The position numbers and the translations under genes are program-made. The notes beneath the pieces were generated by a model that had not been told where the DNA came from, did not search any database, and saw only the letters and a list, made by a program, of their open reading frames with translations. Below are positions 1-5,807 of a DNA stretch of 6,949 bases, one piece after another; the first letter of the stretch is position 1, and every line of letters starts with the position of its first letter. Location: NCBI GenBank assembly GCA_031267175.1, contig JAIRZP010000101.1, positions 1-6,949 on the forward strand, given 5' to 3'. The stretch is from Coriobacteriales bacterium. Lineage in GTDB: Bacteria; Actinomycetota; Coriobacteriia; Coriobacteriales; UBA8131.

Positions 1-1246
1 TGTGTACGGTGGGCAGGCCTTCAAGCTCGGTACGGGCGTTGACCATGGGAACCCCGACCTGACCAAAGGTGAAGACCGGGCCATACGGGCCCTCGTTGAC
101 GAAGCGGTCGATGTCCTTCTCGCCAAAGAGCACATAGGTGCGCTTCTGGTTGCGTATGGCCATGCCAGCAGCGGCAAAGTCGTCGAGCCAGAGGTCCTCG
201 TTGCAGAAACGCTCGGCGTTCTCGTTAATCCACAGCGTCGGCTGCACCGAAGAGCAGTAGCCGTCGGATCCCCAGCCGGCGCCGATGATCCACGGGCCAC
301 ACCACATGACGGTTCCGGGGCTCTCGGCAAAGGCGGCACCGGCGTCCTTGGCCATAATGAGGCCGTCGCCGTTGCGTGTCTCGGCACCCACGGAAAAGAT
401 GTTCTCGTTGGCGGAGTTGGAGAGTTCGTAAATCATCGCCTCGTTGGTCGAATACCCGCCGGAGCCGAGCACCACCACGGGTGCCTCTATTTTGAGGATC
501 GAGCCGTCGCGACGCTCCACAAGCAGCCCGGCGACCTTGCCGTCCTCCATGACGATCTTGCGCGCAAAGGCGCCAAACTCCGCGTTGATGCCCAGGTCGT
601 GCGCAGCCTTGCCGAGCCCTTCCATGAAGGTGTGCCCGGGGCTCGACTTGTCGGTGCGTGCGTAGACGTGCCAGGCAACGTCGGAGATGCCCAGAGAGAC
701 CACGTCAGCGTAGTGCACGCCGAGCGCCTCGACCCACTCGACCGTCTCGCCGGTCTGCCCAAAGAAGTTCATATAGAGCTCGTGGTTGGGAATCCAATGG
801 TGATAGATGAGGCATTGATCCACGGCCTTGGACACGGTGAGCGTCTCTCCGGCCTCTTTTGTCCAGTGGGTCTCAACACCAAACATGCCCTCGGTGCCGA
901 TGAATGAGCCGCCAAAGTCGTTGCCGCAGTCAACAACGAGGGGCTCGAGGCCCAGCTGCTTGCTCTGGATGGCCGCCGCGGTGCCGGTGCCGCCGCCACC
1001 GACGATGGCAACATCTGCCTGTACGGTCTCAGCGGGCTCGGGCAATGCCGAGATGGTCCAGATGTCGCTTACGGCCTCACCTGACGCGGGCGAGGCAGCT
1101 GCGCCTGACGAGGTAGAGCCGGCACTCTCTGAAGGGCCACAGGCGCCAAGGCCCAGGCTTGCAGCGCCCAGAGCCGCGACTGAGGCTCCCTGCAAAAAAC
1201 TCCGCCGGGATACGGTCTTCTTCTCCTGCATGTTCTTCTCTTCCAT
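1..1246 (-). CDS. Tat-exported lipoprotein FAD-dependent reductase (fumarate-reductase flavoprotein-like), 3' end missing
   Basis: The frame is open from ATG 1246-1244 to the left edge, giving 415 residues of a protein that is usually well over 500, so the C-terminus lies outside. The start is set by AGGAG at 1253-1257, 6 bases upstream. The N-terminus has a twin-arginine motif (S-R14-R15-S-F-L), a hydrophobic stretch and a lipobox L33-G-A-C36. This predicts Tat export and lipid anchoring on the outer face of the membrane. A Ser/Gly/Ala linker (about 37-60) follows, then a Rossmann FAD-binding segment (V-G83-G-G-G-T-G88) with E/D-type end at D106. Further family-like blocks are L260-G-S-G-G-Y, R291-N-G-D-G-L and N341-E-N-A-E-R346-F-C-N-E. 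There is no FMN-binding domain between the signal and the FAD domain, so electrons must come from a separate partner. The family reduces fumarate, urocanate, enoates and plant or drug compounds; the substrate here cannot be read from the sequence. The divergent LysR gene is the likely regulator. Confidence 0.9.
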   Translation of the reverse strand, partial: MEEKNMQEKKTVSRRSFLQGASVAALGAASLGLGACGPSESAGSTSSGAAASPASGEAVSDIWTISALPEPAETVQADVAIVGGGGTGTAAAIQSKQLGLEPLVVDCGNDFGGSFIGTEGMFGVETHWTKEAGETLTVSKAVDQCLIYHHWIPNHELYMNFFGQTGETVEWVEALGVHYADVVSLGISDVAWHVYARTDKSSPGHTFMEGLGKAAHDLGINAEFGAFARKIVMEDGKVAGLLVERRDGSILKIEAPVVVLGSGGYSTNEAMIYELSNSANENIFSVGAETRNGDGLIMAKDAGAAFAESPGTVMWCGPWIIGAGWGSDGYCSSVQPTLWINENAERFCNEDLWLDDFAAAGMAIRNQKRTYVLFGEKDIDRFVNEGPYGPVFTFGQVGVPMVNARTELEGLPTVH

Positions 1247-1430
1247 CTTTTTCTCCTTTTGCTTGTAACGTTGCGACAACCCTGTCATCGCTTGACTCCT
1301 CAAGACTATCGAGAAAAAACGGCCCGCGCAAGCGTTATACTCGAACCATAGGTTATGCTGCGTAACAAAGAGTTTGCGGCAGGCTGGCAGCACAGCGCAG
1401 TGAGGATTACGAGCCCAGGAGAGAGGGTCC
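1247..1430. promoter_or_regulatory. Divergent promoter/operator region between flavoprotein and LysR gene
   Basis: This is a 184-base gap with no gene. GTTATACT at 1334-1341 gives overlapping -10-like hexamers on both strands: TATACT (1336-1341) rightward toward the LysR gene and TATAAC (1339-1334) leftward toward the flavoprotein. No good -35 is found at 17 bases for either. Just beside it, AACC-ATA-GGTT (1344-1354) is an inverted repeat, surrounded by a nearly concentric GTTA (1334-1337)/TAAC (1363-1366) pair. LysR-type regulators typically bind interrupted dyads at such positions in divergent promoters, so this is the best operator candidate. The LysR ribosome binding site AGGAG lies at 1417-1421. 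Confidence 0.45.
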
Positions 1431-2321
1431 ATGCACACAGAACAGATGCGATACTTTGAACTGCTGTACCAAACACGTACGGTGGCCGCGGCGGCGCGGC
1501 TGATTCCCATGTCTCCCCAGGGCCTCATGAAGTCAATGCGCTCGCTGGAGGCAGACCTGGGTGCTCCCCTGTTTACCGACCAGCAGGGTGTGCTTACGCC
1601 CACGCCGTATTCCGAGGCGTTTCACCGCTACGCGCAGAGATGGGAGGCCGACTATCAGTTTTTGGAAGAGGAGTTCAAGAGAATCAAGGCGCAGGAGCGC
1701 TGTGAGATCCGCCTGGGAACCTCGCTCGGCATCATCGGATTCATGGGAGACCGGTTCCTTGATGCCTTTGAGAAGGCACATCCTCCCGTGTCCGTGTCCT
1801 ACAATGAGCTGAGCGATGCCTTCTGCGAGGCCAATCTGCTCAAGGGCACCTACGACCTCGCCTTTACGCTTGCCCCCTACGACAACCGGTTTGTTACCGC
1901 TGAGCTGTACAGCGCGCAGGTCTACTTCTGGGTCAACACCAACAGGGGCTTCAAGCAGGGCGACACGCTCTCCATCAAGGATCTGGCCGGTAAGAACATT
2001 GCCATCCCCGGCGAGGATTTCAAGATCTACCATACGGTCATGTCGCTCTGCAAGGCTGAGGATGTCCAGATCCAGAACGTGTTTACCTCAAACGAGATAT
2101 TCTGGCTCTATGAGTTTGTCGCGGCGGGCCGGGGCATTGCCTTTACGCTCCCGCATTTGATGGAGCTCTCGACCTTCAGCAGCAACAGCAGCATCGTCGC
2201 TCTGCCGCTCGAAGGCGTGCAGTGGCGCTTTGGCCTCTCGTATCTTTCCTCGCACAAGCTCCTGCCGCATGAAGAGTTGTTTCTGGAGTACTGCAAGGCG
2301 CGGGGCAAGGCGGACGCGTAA
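1431..2321 (+). CDS. LysR-type transcriptional regulator
   Basis: This is a complete 296-residue protein, the normal length for the family. The N-terminal winged helix-turn-helix spans about residues 1-62. It shows the typical pattern: T17-V-A-A-A-A-R-L, then S28-P-Q-G-L-M and S38-L-E-A-D-L-G-A-P-L-F, ending with L55-T-P-T. A linker helix (about 65-90) leads to the periplasmic-binding-protein-like effector domain (about 91-290). ATG 1431 is preceded by AGGAG at 1417-1421 and GAGGG at 1423-1427. The gene is divergent from the Tat flavoprotein, the classical arrangement in which a LysR protein controls the neighbouring gene and its own promoter from a shared operator. The probable inducer is the flavoprotein's substrate or a related metabolite; this is inference from position. 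The second position of the usual S-Q-S/P-A-L-S recognition-helix pattern is varied (S-P-Q-G-L-M), which is within family variation. Confidence 0.93.
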   Translation: MHTEQMRYFELLYQTRTVAAAARLIPMSPQGLMKSMRSLEADLGAPLFTDQQGVLTPTPYSEAFHRYAQRWEADYQFLEEEFKRIKAQERCEIRLGTSLGIIGFMGDRFLDAFEKAHPPVSVSYNELSDAFCEANLLKGTYDLAFTLAPYDNRFVTAELYSAQVYFWVNTNRGFKQGDTLSIKDLAGKNIAIPGEDFKIYHTVMSLCKAEDVQIQNVFTSNEIFWLYEFVAAGRGIAFTLPHLMELSTFSSNSSIVALPLEGVQWRFGLSYLSSHKLLPHEELFLEYCKARGKADA

Positions 2322-2444
2322 AAGCAGGGGAAGAAAGGGAAGACGGGGAAGGATAGCGCAGGAGCAAGACGGGACGGGGCGGGTTTGCCGGTGCCGTCCT
2401 GAGCAGTGCCTCGCCGTCTGCGCACGTGCTGTGCGTACACGCGT
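2322..2444. other. Convergent intergenic gap, no clear terminator
   Basis: This gap lies between the LysR stop and the ArsS-like stop, which face each other. It begins with a purine-rich run (2326-2343). It contains an imperfect hairpin with arms GGACGG (2372-2377) and CCGTCC (2394-2399), and a second with arms CGCAC (2421-2425) and GTGCG (2431-2435). Neither is followed by a T tract on either strand, so neither is called as an intrinsic terminator. No small ORF with a convincing ribosome binding site was seen. Confidence 0.4.
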
Positions 2445-3590
2445 TTACGCCGTAGCGCCGCCGCAGGATGAGCCGGCACCGGCGGTGCAGGCAAAGCAGT
2501 GTCCGCCCACACGCACACGCCGCTCGCTCACCGCAGCCAGGCCCTTACGCTCCAGGTCAAAGATGGTCAGGGCGGGTATTGGCGTGCCGTCGGCGTCCGT
2601 TGTGGGATAGAGGTCGTCCTGACAGGAGGCCAGAACCGGCAGATTCACTATCTGGTTGAAGTCGCAGTCGTAGAGCCTGCCGTCCACGTCTACACTGATC
2701 TGACTGCGACACATGGCTGCCATCACCGTGGCAGGATTAAAGGCGTCGTAGAGCTTTATCATGTAGCTGTCCAGCATGCCCCGCCTCTCCAGAAAATCCC
2801 TGAAACGTCCCACTGGGTTGTTGGTAATAACGAGCAGGTTGTCAAAGCTGATACCGTAGCGCTCACCCAGCTCCTTCTTGAATTCGCGTTCGGCGCTGGC
2901 CTGTGGTGGAGGCAGAATGGCACCGCCGGGGTTGACAACGAGGTTGAGGATGAGGGCGCTGCCCTCGTTGTTGCCGCTGCCTTTGCCGCAGCCTGCACTC
3001 TCGCTGTTCGCAGCGCCGCTCTCTGCACTGCTCCTGCCCTGAGCGCCATAGCCCACGGCGTTGAGCGCACGGAGCCCGGCGATGATCTGCTCGAATACGC
3101 CTTCTCCTCGCATCCTGTTGGTCTTGCGCTCCTCATAGTGGGGGAGTGAGACGGCAACTTCAACGCCGTGTTGGGCCCAGAACTCCGGCAGGTCTTCAAA
3201 CCCCGGCTCGGTGAGGATCGCGGCATTGGTACGCGTGATGAGCTGGACTTCCTGCCCCTGCGCCCGCTTCTCAGCCATGATGCGCGCCGCCTCCTCAATG
3301 AGCCAGCGGTAGTGAGTATTGAGCTCCGGTGCGCCGCCGGTCACGTCCATGCTCACAAAGGGCCCGGAGGCAAACACGTCCAGGCAGGCTTGGAGGGCCG
3401 CCCTGTCCGCTTCTTCATCGCGGCCGGGGCCGGAGCCCACATGGCAATGTTTGCAGGCGAGGTTGCAGCGCTTCGTGATATTGAGCTGCATCGTGCCCAG
3501 GCCCCGGGCCGTGCGAAGGTAGCTGCCCACACCTTCGGCCTCAACCTTGAGGGCAAAGGGAAGGTGCTCAAAGGACTCTGAGTTTGGCAT
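2445..3590 (-). CDS. arsS: Radical SAM protein, ArsS-like (arsenosugar biosynthesis family, Cys-rich C-terminus)
   Basis: The chosen start gives 381 residues. The [4Fe-4S] motif is C42-N-L-A-C46-K-H-C49 (CxxxCxxC), followed by an SAM-binding-type T84-G-G-A-P-E. The C-terminal domain has the family features N-P-G-G-A-I-L-P-P, I-T-N-N-P-V-G-R-F, Y-D-C-D-F-N-Q and a terminal Cys cluster (H-C365-x2-C368...G-S-S-C376-G-G). These match, from memory, the family named arsenosugar biosynthesis radical SAM protein ArsS (TIGR04167, C-terminal DUF3641). Characterised members transfer the 5'-deoxyadenosyl group of SAM to dimethylarsenite on the way to arsenosugars. AGGAG at 3599-3603 is 8 bases from ATG 3590 but only 2 from ATG 3596, so 3590 is preferred; a TTG at 3641 has no support. 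Residues about 183-211 are an unusual Gly/Ser/Ala/Asn-rich insertion. The gene lies 84 bases downstream of the AhpD-like gene, same strand, probably one operon. No arsM is present here, so the substrate is unproven. Confidence 0.85.
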   Translation of the reverse strand: MPNSESFEHLPFALKVEAEGVGSYLRTARGLGTMQLNITKRCNLACKHCHVGSGPGRDEEADRAALQACLDVFASGPFVSMDVTGGAPELNTHYRWLIEEAARIMAEKRAQGQEVQLITRTNAAILTEPGFEDLPEFWAQHGVEVAVSLPHYEERKTNRMRGEGVFEQIIAGLRALNAVGYGAQGRSSAESGAANSESAGCGKGSGNNEGSALILNLVVNPGGAILPPPQASAEREFKKELGERYGISFDNLLVITNNPVGRFRDFLERRGMLDSYMIKLYDAFNPATVMAAMCRSQISVDVDGRLYDCDFNQIVNLPVLASCQDDLYPTTDADGTPIPALTIFDLERKGLAAVSERRVRVGGHCFACTAGAGSSCGGATA

Positions 3591-3598
3591 GGTCATAA

Positions 3599-3603
3599 CT
3601 CCT
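3599..3603 (-). promoter_or_regulatory. Ribosome binding site deciding the arsS start
   Basis: AGGAG on the minus strand, 8 bases before ATG 3590-3588 and 2 bases before ATG 3596-3594. The spacing favours the downstream ATG (protein beginning M-P-N-S-E-S). Confidence 0.7.
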
Positions 3604-3618
3604 CTCCGCTCCCGTTGC

Positions 3619-3636
3619 CGCCCGCACGTACGGGCG
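3619..3636 (-). other. Intercistronic hairpin between the AhpD-like gene and arsS
   Basis: CGCCCG (3619-3624) and CGGGCG (3631-3636) form a perfect 6-base-pair GC stem around a 6-base loop. It lies in the 84-base spacer, about 28 bases before the arsS start. It lacks a T tract, so it is not an obvious terminator. It could be an mRNA processing or stability element, or chance in GC-rich DNA. Confidence 0.3.
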
Positions 3637-3674
3637 TTCAAGGCAGAGAGCGGTAGGCATGGTCAAGGCTGTGG

Positions 3675-4007
3675 TCAGAACTCCAGGTTTTCAAAGATAT
3701 TCTTGCTCTGCACGCCATGTACGAGGCTGGCACCGCCCCGGATGGCACAGGCAACGTGGATGGCCTCGGTAATCTGCGCGGCGTCGGCACCCTTTTCCAG
3801 CGAGTCATTGGTGTAGGCATCGATGCAGTACGGGCACTGCACGGCGTGCGCCACGGCCAGGGCTATGAGGCTCTTCTCGCGTGCGCTGAGCGCTCCGTCG
3901 GCAAAGACCGCCCCGTAGTAGTCAAAGAACTTGCTCGCAAGCTCGGGCGCGGCGTCGCTCACGTTACCAAACTTGGCCAGGTCGGCAGGCTTGTAATAGG
4001 TGTCCAT
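3675..4007 (-). CDS. AhpD/carboxymuconolactone decarboxylase-like protein, arsenosugar-biosynthesis-associated type
   Basis: This is a complete 110-residue all-helical-type small protein with the AhpD core: E44-K-S-L-I-A-L-A-V-A-H54 leads into a C58-P-Y-C61 redox pair. The C-terminal R90-G-G-A-S-L-V-H-G-V-Q block is also typical. From memory this sequence type is the 'arsenosugar biosynthesis-associated peroxidase-like protein' (TIGR04169), which is encoded next to arsS-like genes in many genomes, and that is exactly what is seen here. Classical AhpD has CxxCxxxH; here the position four after the second Cys is Tyr65 instead of His, so ordinary peroxidase chemistry may be altered. The start ATG 4007 has AGGGAG at 4014-4019, 6 bases away. 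It is the first gene of a two-gene operon with arsS and is divergent from the GPH transporter. Its exact role beside ArsS is not established as far as I know; a thiol-redox or intermediate-handling role is inference. Confidence 0.87.
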   Translation of the reverse strand: MDTYYKPADLAKFGNVSDAAPELASKFFDYYGAVFADGALSAREKSLIALAVAHAVQCPYCIDAYTNDSLEKGADAAQITEAIHVACAIRGGASLVHGVQSKNIFENLEF

Positions 4008-4042
4008 AGGAAGCTCCCTTCTGTGTGCTTGTAAAAAGTATA

Positions 4043-4054
4043 AGAGTAGCTCTA
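4043..4054 (-). promoter_or_regulatory. Candidate operator half of a shared motif (AhpD-like/arsS side)
   Basis: On the minus strand this reads TAGAGCTACTCT and contains the dyad AGAG-CTA-CTCT. It overlaps the candidate -10 of the AhpD-like/arsS operon. A similar site, TAGAGTTAGTCT, lies at 4171-4182 upstream of the transporter (10 of 12 identical). A match of this quality is expected about once by chance in a gap of this size, so support rests on position and symmetry only. Confidence 0.25.
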
Positions 4055-4170
4055 CCAGTTGCGTTAGTCAAATAGTGTGAGGTTTGCGAGGACTACGAAG
4101 GACAGCATCAAGCGCGCATTCGACCTTCCTGTGCCGCCGCCACCGCATACTCTATGCTACACTCCCTTAC

Positions 4171-4182
4171 TAGAGTTAGTCT
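4171..4182 (+). promoter_or_regulatory. Candidate operator half of a shared motif (transporter side)
   Basis: TAGAGTTAGTCT, 10 of 12 identical to the minus-strand site at 4054-4043. It lies inside a larger ACTAG...CTAGT dyad (4169-4188) just upstream of the transporter ribosome binding site. If real, it would let one regulator act on both divergent units. Confidence 0.25.
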
Positions 4183-4190
4183 ACTAGTTT

Positions 4191-4194
4191 GGAG
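4191..4194 (+). promoter_or_regulatory. Ribosome binding site deciding the transporter start
   Basis: GGAG, 6 bases before ATG 4201. A TTG at 4189 in the same frame overlaps this site and is rejected as start. Confidence 0.65.
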
Positions 4195-4200
4195 TACCCC

Positions 4201-5748
4201 ATGCCCCACGCAGAACCCGATCTCGCCGCTGGCCAACAGGAGGCAAGCACCGCAGCTCAGAGAGAGAAGAAGGCCGCTCCCCAGCCAAGCGGCGGTAATT
4301 CTCCCTATCACCGAGCCCGCATCTGGCAGATCGGCTGCTTTGCGCTCAACAACACGGCGGTCAATCTCTACTTCATGATGATAGTCTATATCAACATCTG
4401 GGCGGGTAATGTCGTGGGCATCGCGGTCATCGTCGTGACGACCATTCTCTTGGCCATGAGCGTGCTTGACACGCTCACCGACCCCATCGTCGGCTGGTTC
4501 ATCGACCGCACTAACGGCAGGCTCGGCAAGTTCCGCCCCTTCATGATTGTTGGGAACCTGCTCATGATTGCGGGCATCACAGCGATGTTCTTCTCGTATA
4601 ACGCGGGACAGGGCACGGTGCTGGCAATACTGCTGTTTGTCGTGTGCTACCTCATCTACATTGTTGGCTACACCTGCCAGTTCTGTGTGACGCGTGCCGC
4701 CCAGAGCGTACTGACCAACGACCCCAAGCAGCGCCCTCTCTTTGCCGGCTTTGACATGGTCTTGAACATCATCCTCTATGTGGGCGTGAGCATGGTGGTG
4801 AGCAACTACCTGGAACCCAAGCACGGGGGTTTTACTGTGGAGATGTTTGGCGAGTTCTTCTTCATCACCGCTGCCGCGGCGGCCATGTGCACCGTGCTGG
4901 CTGTCCTCGGCATCTGGAGCAAGGATCGCCCACAGTACTTTGGCCTCTCTACCCAGACTCCGCGCATACCCCTGCACGACTACTGGGACGTCATCATCCA
5001 CAACGGTGGTGTCACCTCGCTCATGATTGCCGCGGGTATCGACAAGCTCTGCTCTAACATTGCCACGAACAACGCCACGGTGGGCATCATCATCTTCGGC
5101 ATCATCTGCGGCGACTACGCCCTCATGGGCCAGATGAATATGTTCGTGTTCCTGCCGAGCCTCATCCTGAGCCTGCTCTGCATCTGGTTTGCGCGCCGCA
5201 TGGGACAGAAGAGCGCCTTTCTGCTGGGCACCTACGGGGCGCTCATTGCCACGGTTGCCATTTTCCTCCTGTTCGTCCTGGGTGATCCGGCCTCGCTGAG
5301 CTTCAGCACCTGGAGCCTCTTTACCATCCTGCTCCTCGTCTTTACGGCGGTGCGCGGCGGCTTCATGTCCATTAACAACTCCATCCTCGTGCCTATGGCC
5401 GCAGACATCTCAGACTCGGAGGTGGCGCGTAGCGGTCGTTACGTGCCCGGCACCATCGGTGCGGTCTTCAGTTTTGTGGACAAGCTCTTCACGCAGCTCA
5501 ACAACGTGGTCGTGGGGCTCCTCATGGTGGCCATCGGTTTCTCTCACGCCTATCCCACGCCCGACACGCCGCTTACGCCCGAGCTCTTCTGGGTAGGGAT
5601 GGCCTGCCTCTGCGGCCTGCCGGCCCTCGCCTGGATAGTCAACATCATCTGCATGCGTTTTTATCCCCTGGATAAGAAGCGCATGATAGAGGTGCAGTCC
5701 GAGATTGCCGAGCGTAAGGCCAAAGGTGGTATAAACAGCCGGGTATGA
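4201..5748 (+). CDS. MFS transporter of the GPH (MelB-like) cation symporter family
   Basis: This is a 515-residue integral membrane protein with about 12 hydrophobic segments after a 35-residue polar Gln/Ala/Lys-rich cytoplasmic tail. The family signature is clear. After segment 2, D90-T-L-T-D94-P-I-V-G-W-F-I-D runs into R107-L-G-K-F-R-P-F. The cytoplasmic A401-D-I-S-D-S-E-V-A-R-S-G-R block corresponds to the conserved A-D-x3-D-x4-x-T-G-R region of MelB. D90 and D94 match the MelB Na+-site aspartates 55 and 59, suggesting cation-coupled transport. By eye, the acidic sugar-binding residues of MelB helices I and IV (Asp19, Asp124) are not conserved; helix I has Asn near 50-51. A melibiose-type sugar is therefore doubtful and the substrate is unknown. 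The gene is divergent from the AhpD-like/arsS operon and ends in ATGA, 59 bases before the HEPN gene. Length is slightly above the usual 450-480 because of the N-terminal tail. Confidence 0.9.
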   Translation: MPHAEPDLAAGQQEASTAAQREKKAAPQPSGGNSPYHRARIWQIGCFALNNTAVNLYFMMIVYINIWAGNVVGIAVIVVTTILLAMSVLDTLTDPIVGWFIDRTNGRLGKFRPFMIVGNLLMIAGITAMFFSYNAGQGTVLAILLFVVCYLIYIVGYTCQFCVTRAAQSVLTNDPKQRPLFAGFDMVLNIILYVGVSMVVSNYLEPKHGGFTVEMFGEFFFITAAAAAMCTVLAVLGIWSKDRPQYFGLSTQTPRIPLHDYWDVIIHNGGVTSLMIAAGIDKLCSNIATNNATVGIIIFGIICGDYALMGQMNMFVFLPSLILSLLCIWFARRMGQKSAFLLGTYGALIATVAIFLLFVLGDPASLSFSTWSLFTILLLVFTAVRGGFMSINNSILVPMAADISDSEVARSGRYVPGTIGAVFSFVDKLFTQLNNVVVGLLMVAIGFSHAYPTPDTPLTPELFWVGMACLCGLPALAWIVNIICMRFYPLDKKRMIEVQSEIAERKAKGGINSRV

Positions 5749-5756
5749 GAGTTGCC

Positions 5757-5785
5757 TTGCAGTCCTGTTTCTTACCCTCTATACT
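5757..5785 (+). promoter_or_regulatory. Candidate promoter of the HEPN-MNT pair
   Basis: TTGCAG (5757-5762), a 17-base spacer, and TATACT (5780-5785, five of six consensus bases). It lies right after the transporter stop and would put the transcript start near 5792, leaving a short leader that contains the ribosome binding site. The -35 matches only three of six bases. This supports independent transcription of the module and the ATG at 5808. Confidence 0.45.
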
Positions 5786-5807
5786 GGTCAGACAGGAAGC
5801 AGGTGAT

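Larger units (their letters stand above)
4008..4200. promoter_or_regulatory. Divergent promoter region between the AhpD-like/arsS operon and the GPH transporter
   Basis: This is a 193-base gap with no gene. Leftward: TTGACT (4071-4066), 17 bases, then TACTCT (4048-4043), directly followed by TATACT (4042-4037); one of these is the probable -10 for the AhpD-like gene. The inverted repeat AGAG-TAG-CTCT (4043-4053) overlaps this -10 and is operator-like. Rightward: TATGCT (4153-4158) is a weak -10 candidate without a good -35. Near the transporter start, ACTAG (4169-4173) and CTAGT (4184-4188) form another dyad. The middle, about 4072-4150, shows nothing I recognise. Confidence 0.45.

Noticed and set aside
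2..907. Long plus-strand open frame of 301 codons
   Set aside because: It is in exact codon register antisense to the flavoprotein, whose minus-strand frame has a Tat signal, lipobox and FAD motif. The open frame is a by-product of GC-rich codon use and resembles no protein family.
1533..2033. Minus-strand open frame inside the LysR gene
   Set aside because: It is antisense to clear helix-turn-helix and effector domains, with no own family resemblance.
2372..2435. Bidirectional intrinsic terminator between the LysR and arsS-like genes
   Set aside because: Two GC hairpins can be drawn, but they have bulges or short stems and no T tract follows on either strand.
2499..3149. Plus-strand open frame of 216 codons opposite arsS
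   Set aside because: It is a shadow of the ArsS-like gene, with no recognisable domain. The opposite strand encodes the full radical SAM signature.
3591..3641. Longer arsS-like protein starting at TTG 3641 or ATG 3596
   Set aside because: The TTG has no visible ribosome binding site and the added residues are Arg-rich and non-homologous. ATG 3596 is only 2 bases from AGGAG, while ATG 3590 has ideal spacing.
4108..5001. Minus-strand open frame of 297 codons
   Set aside because: It is antisense to the GPH transporter, is His/Asp/Arg-rich without domain features, and spans the transporter's promoter. The plus-strand frame carries the family motifs and membrane segments.
5745..5807. HEPN start at ATG 5745, which overlaps the transporter stop (ATGA)
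   Set aside because: The 21 extra residues are not HEPN-like, and a promoter candidate and ribosome binding site lie between it and ATG 5808. Translational coupling through ATGA remains a minor possibility.
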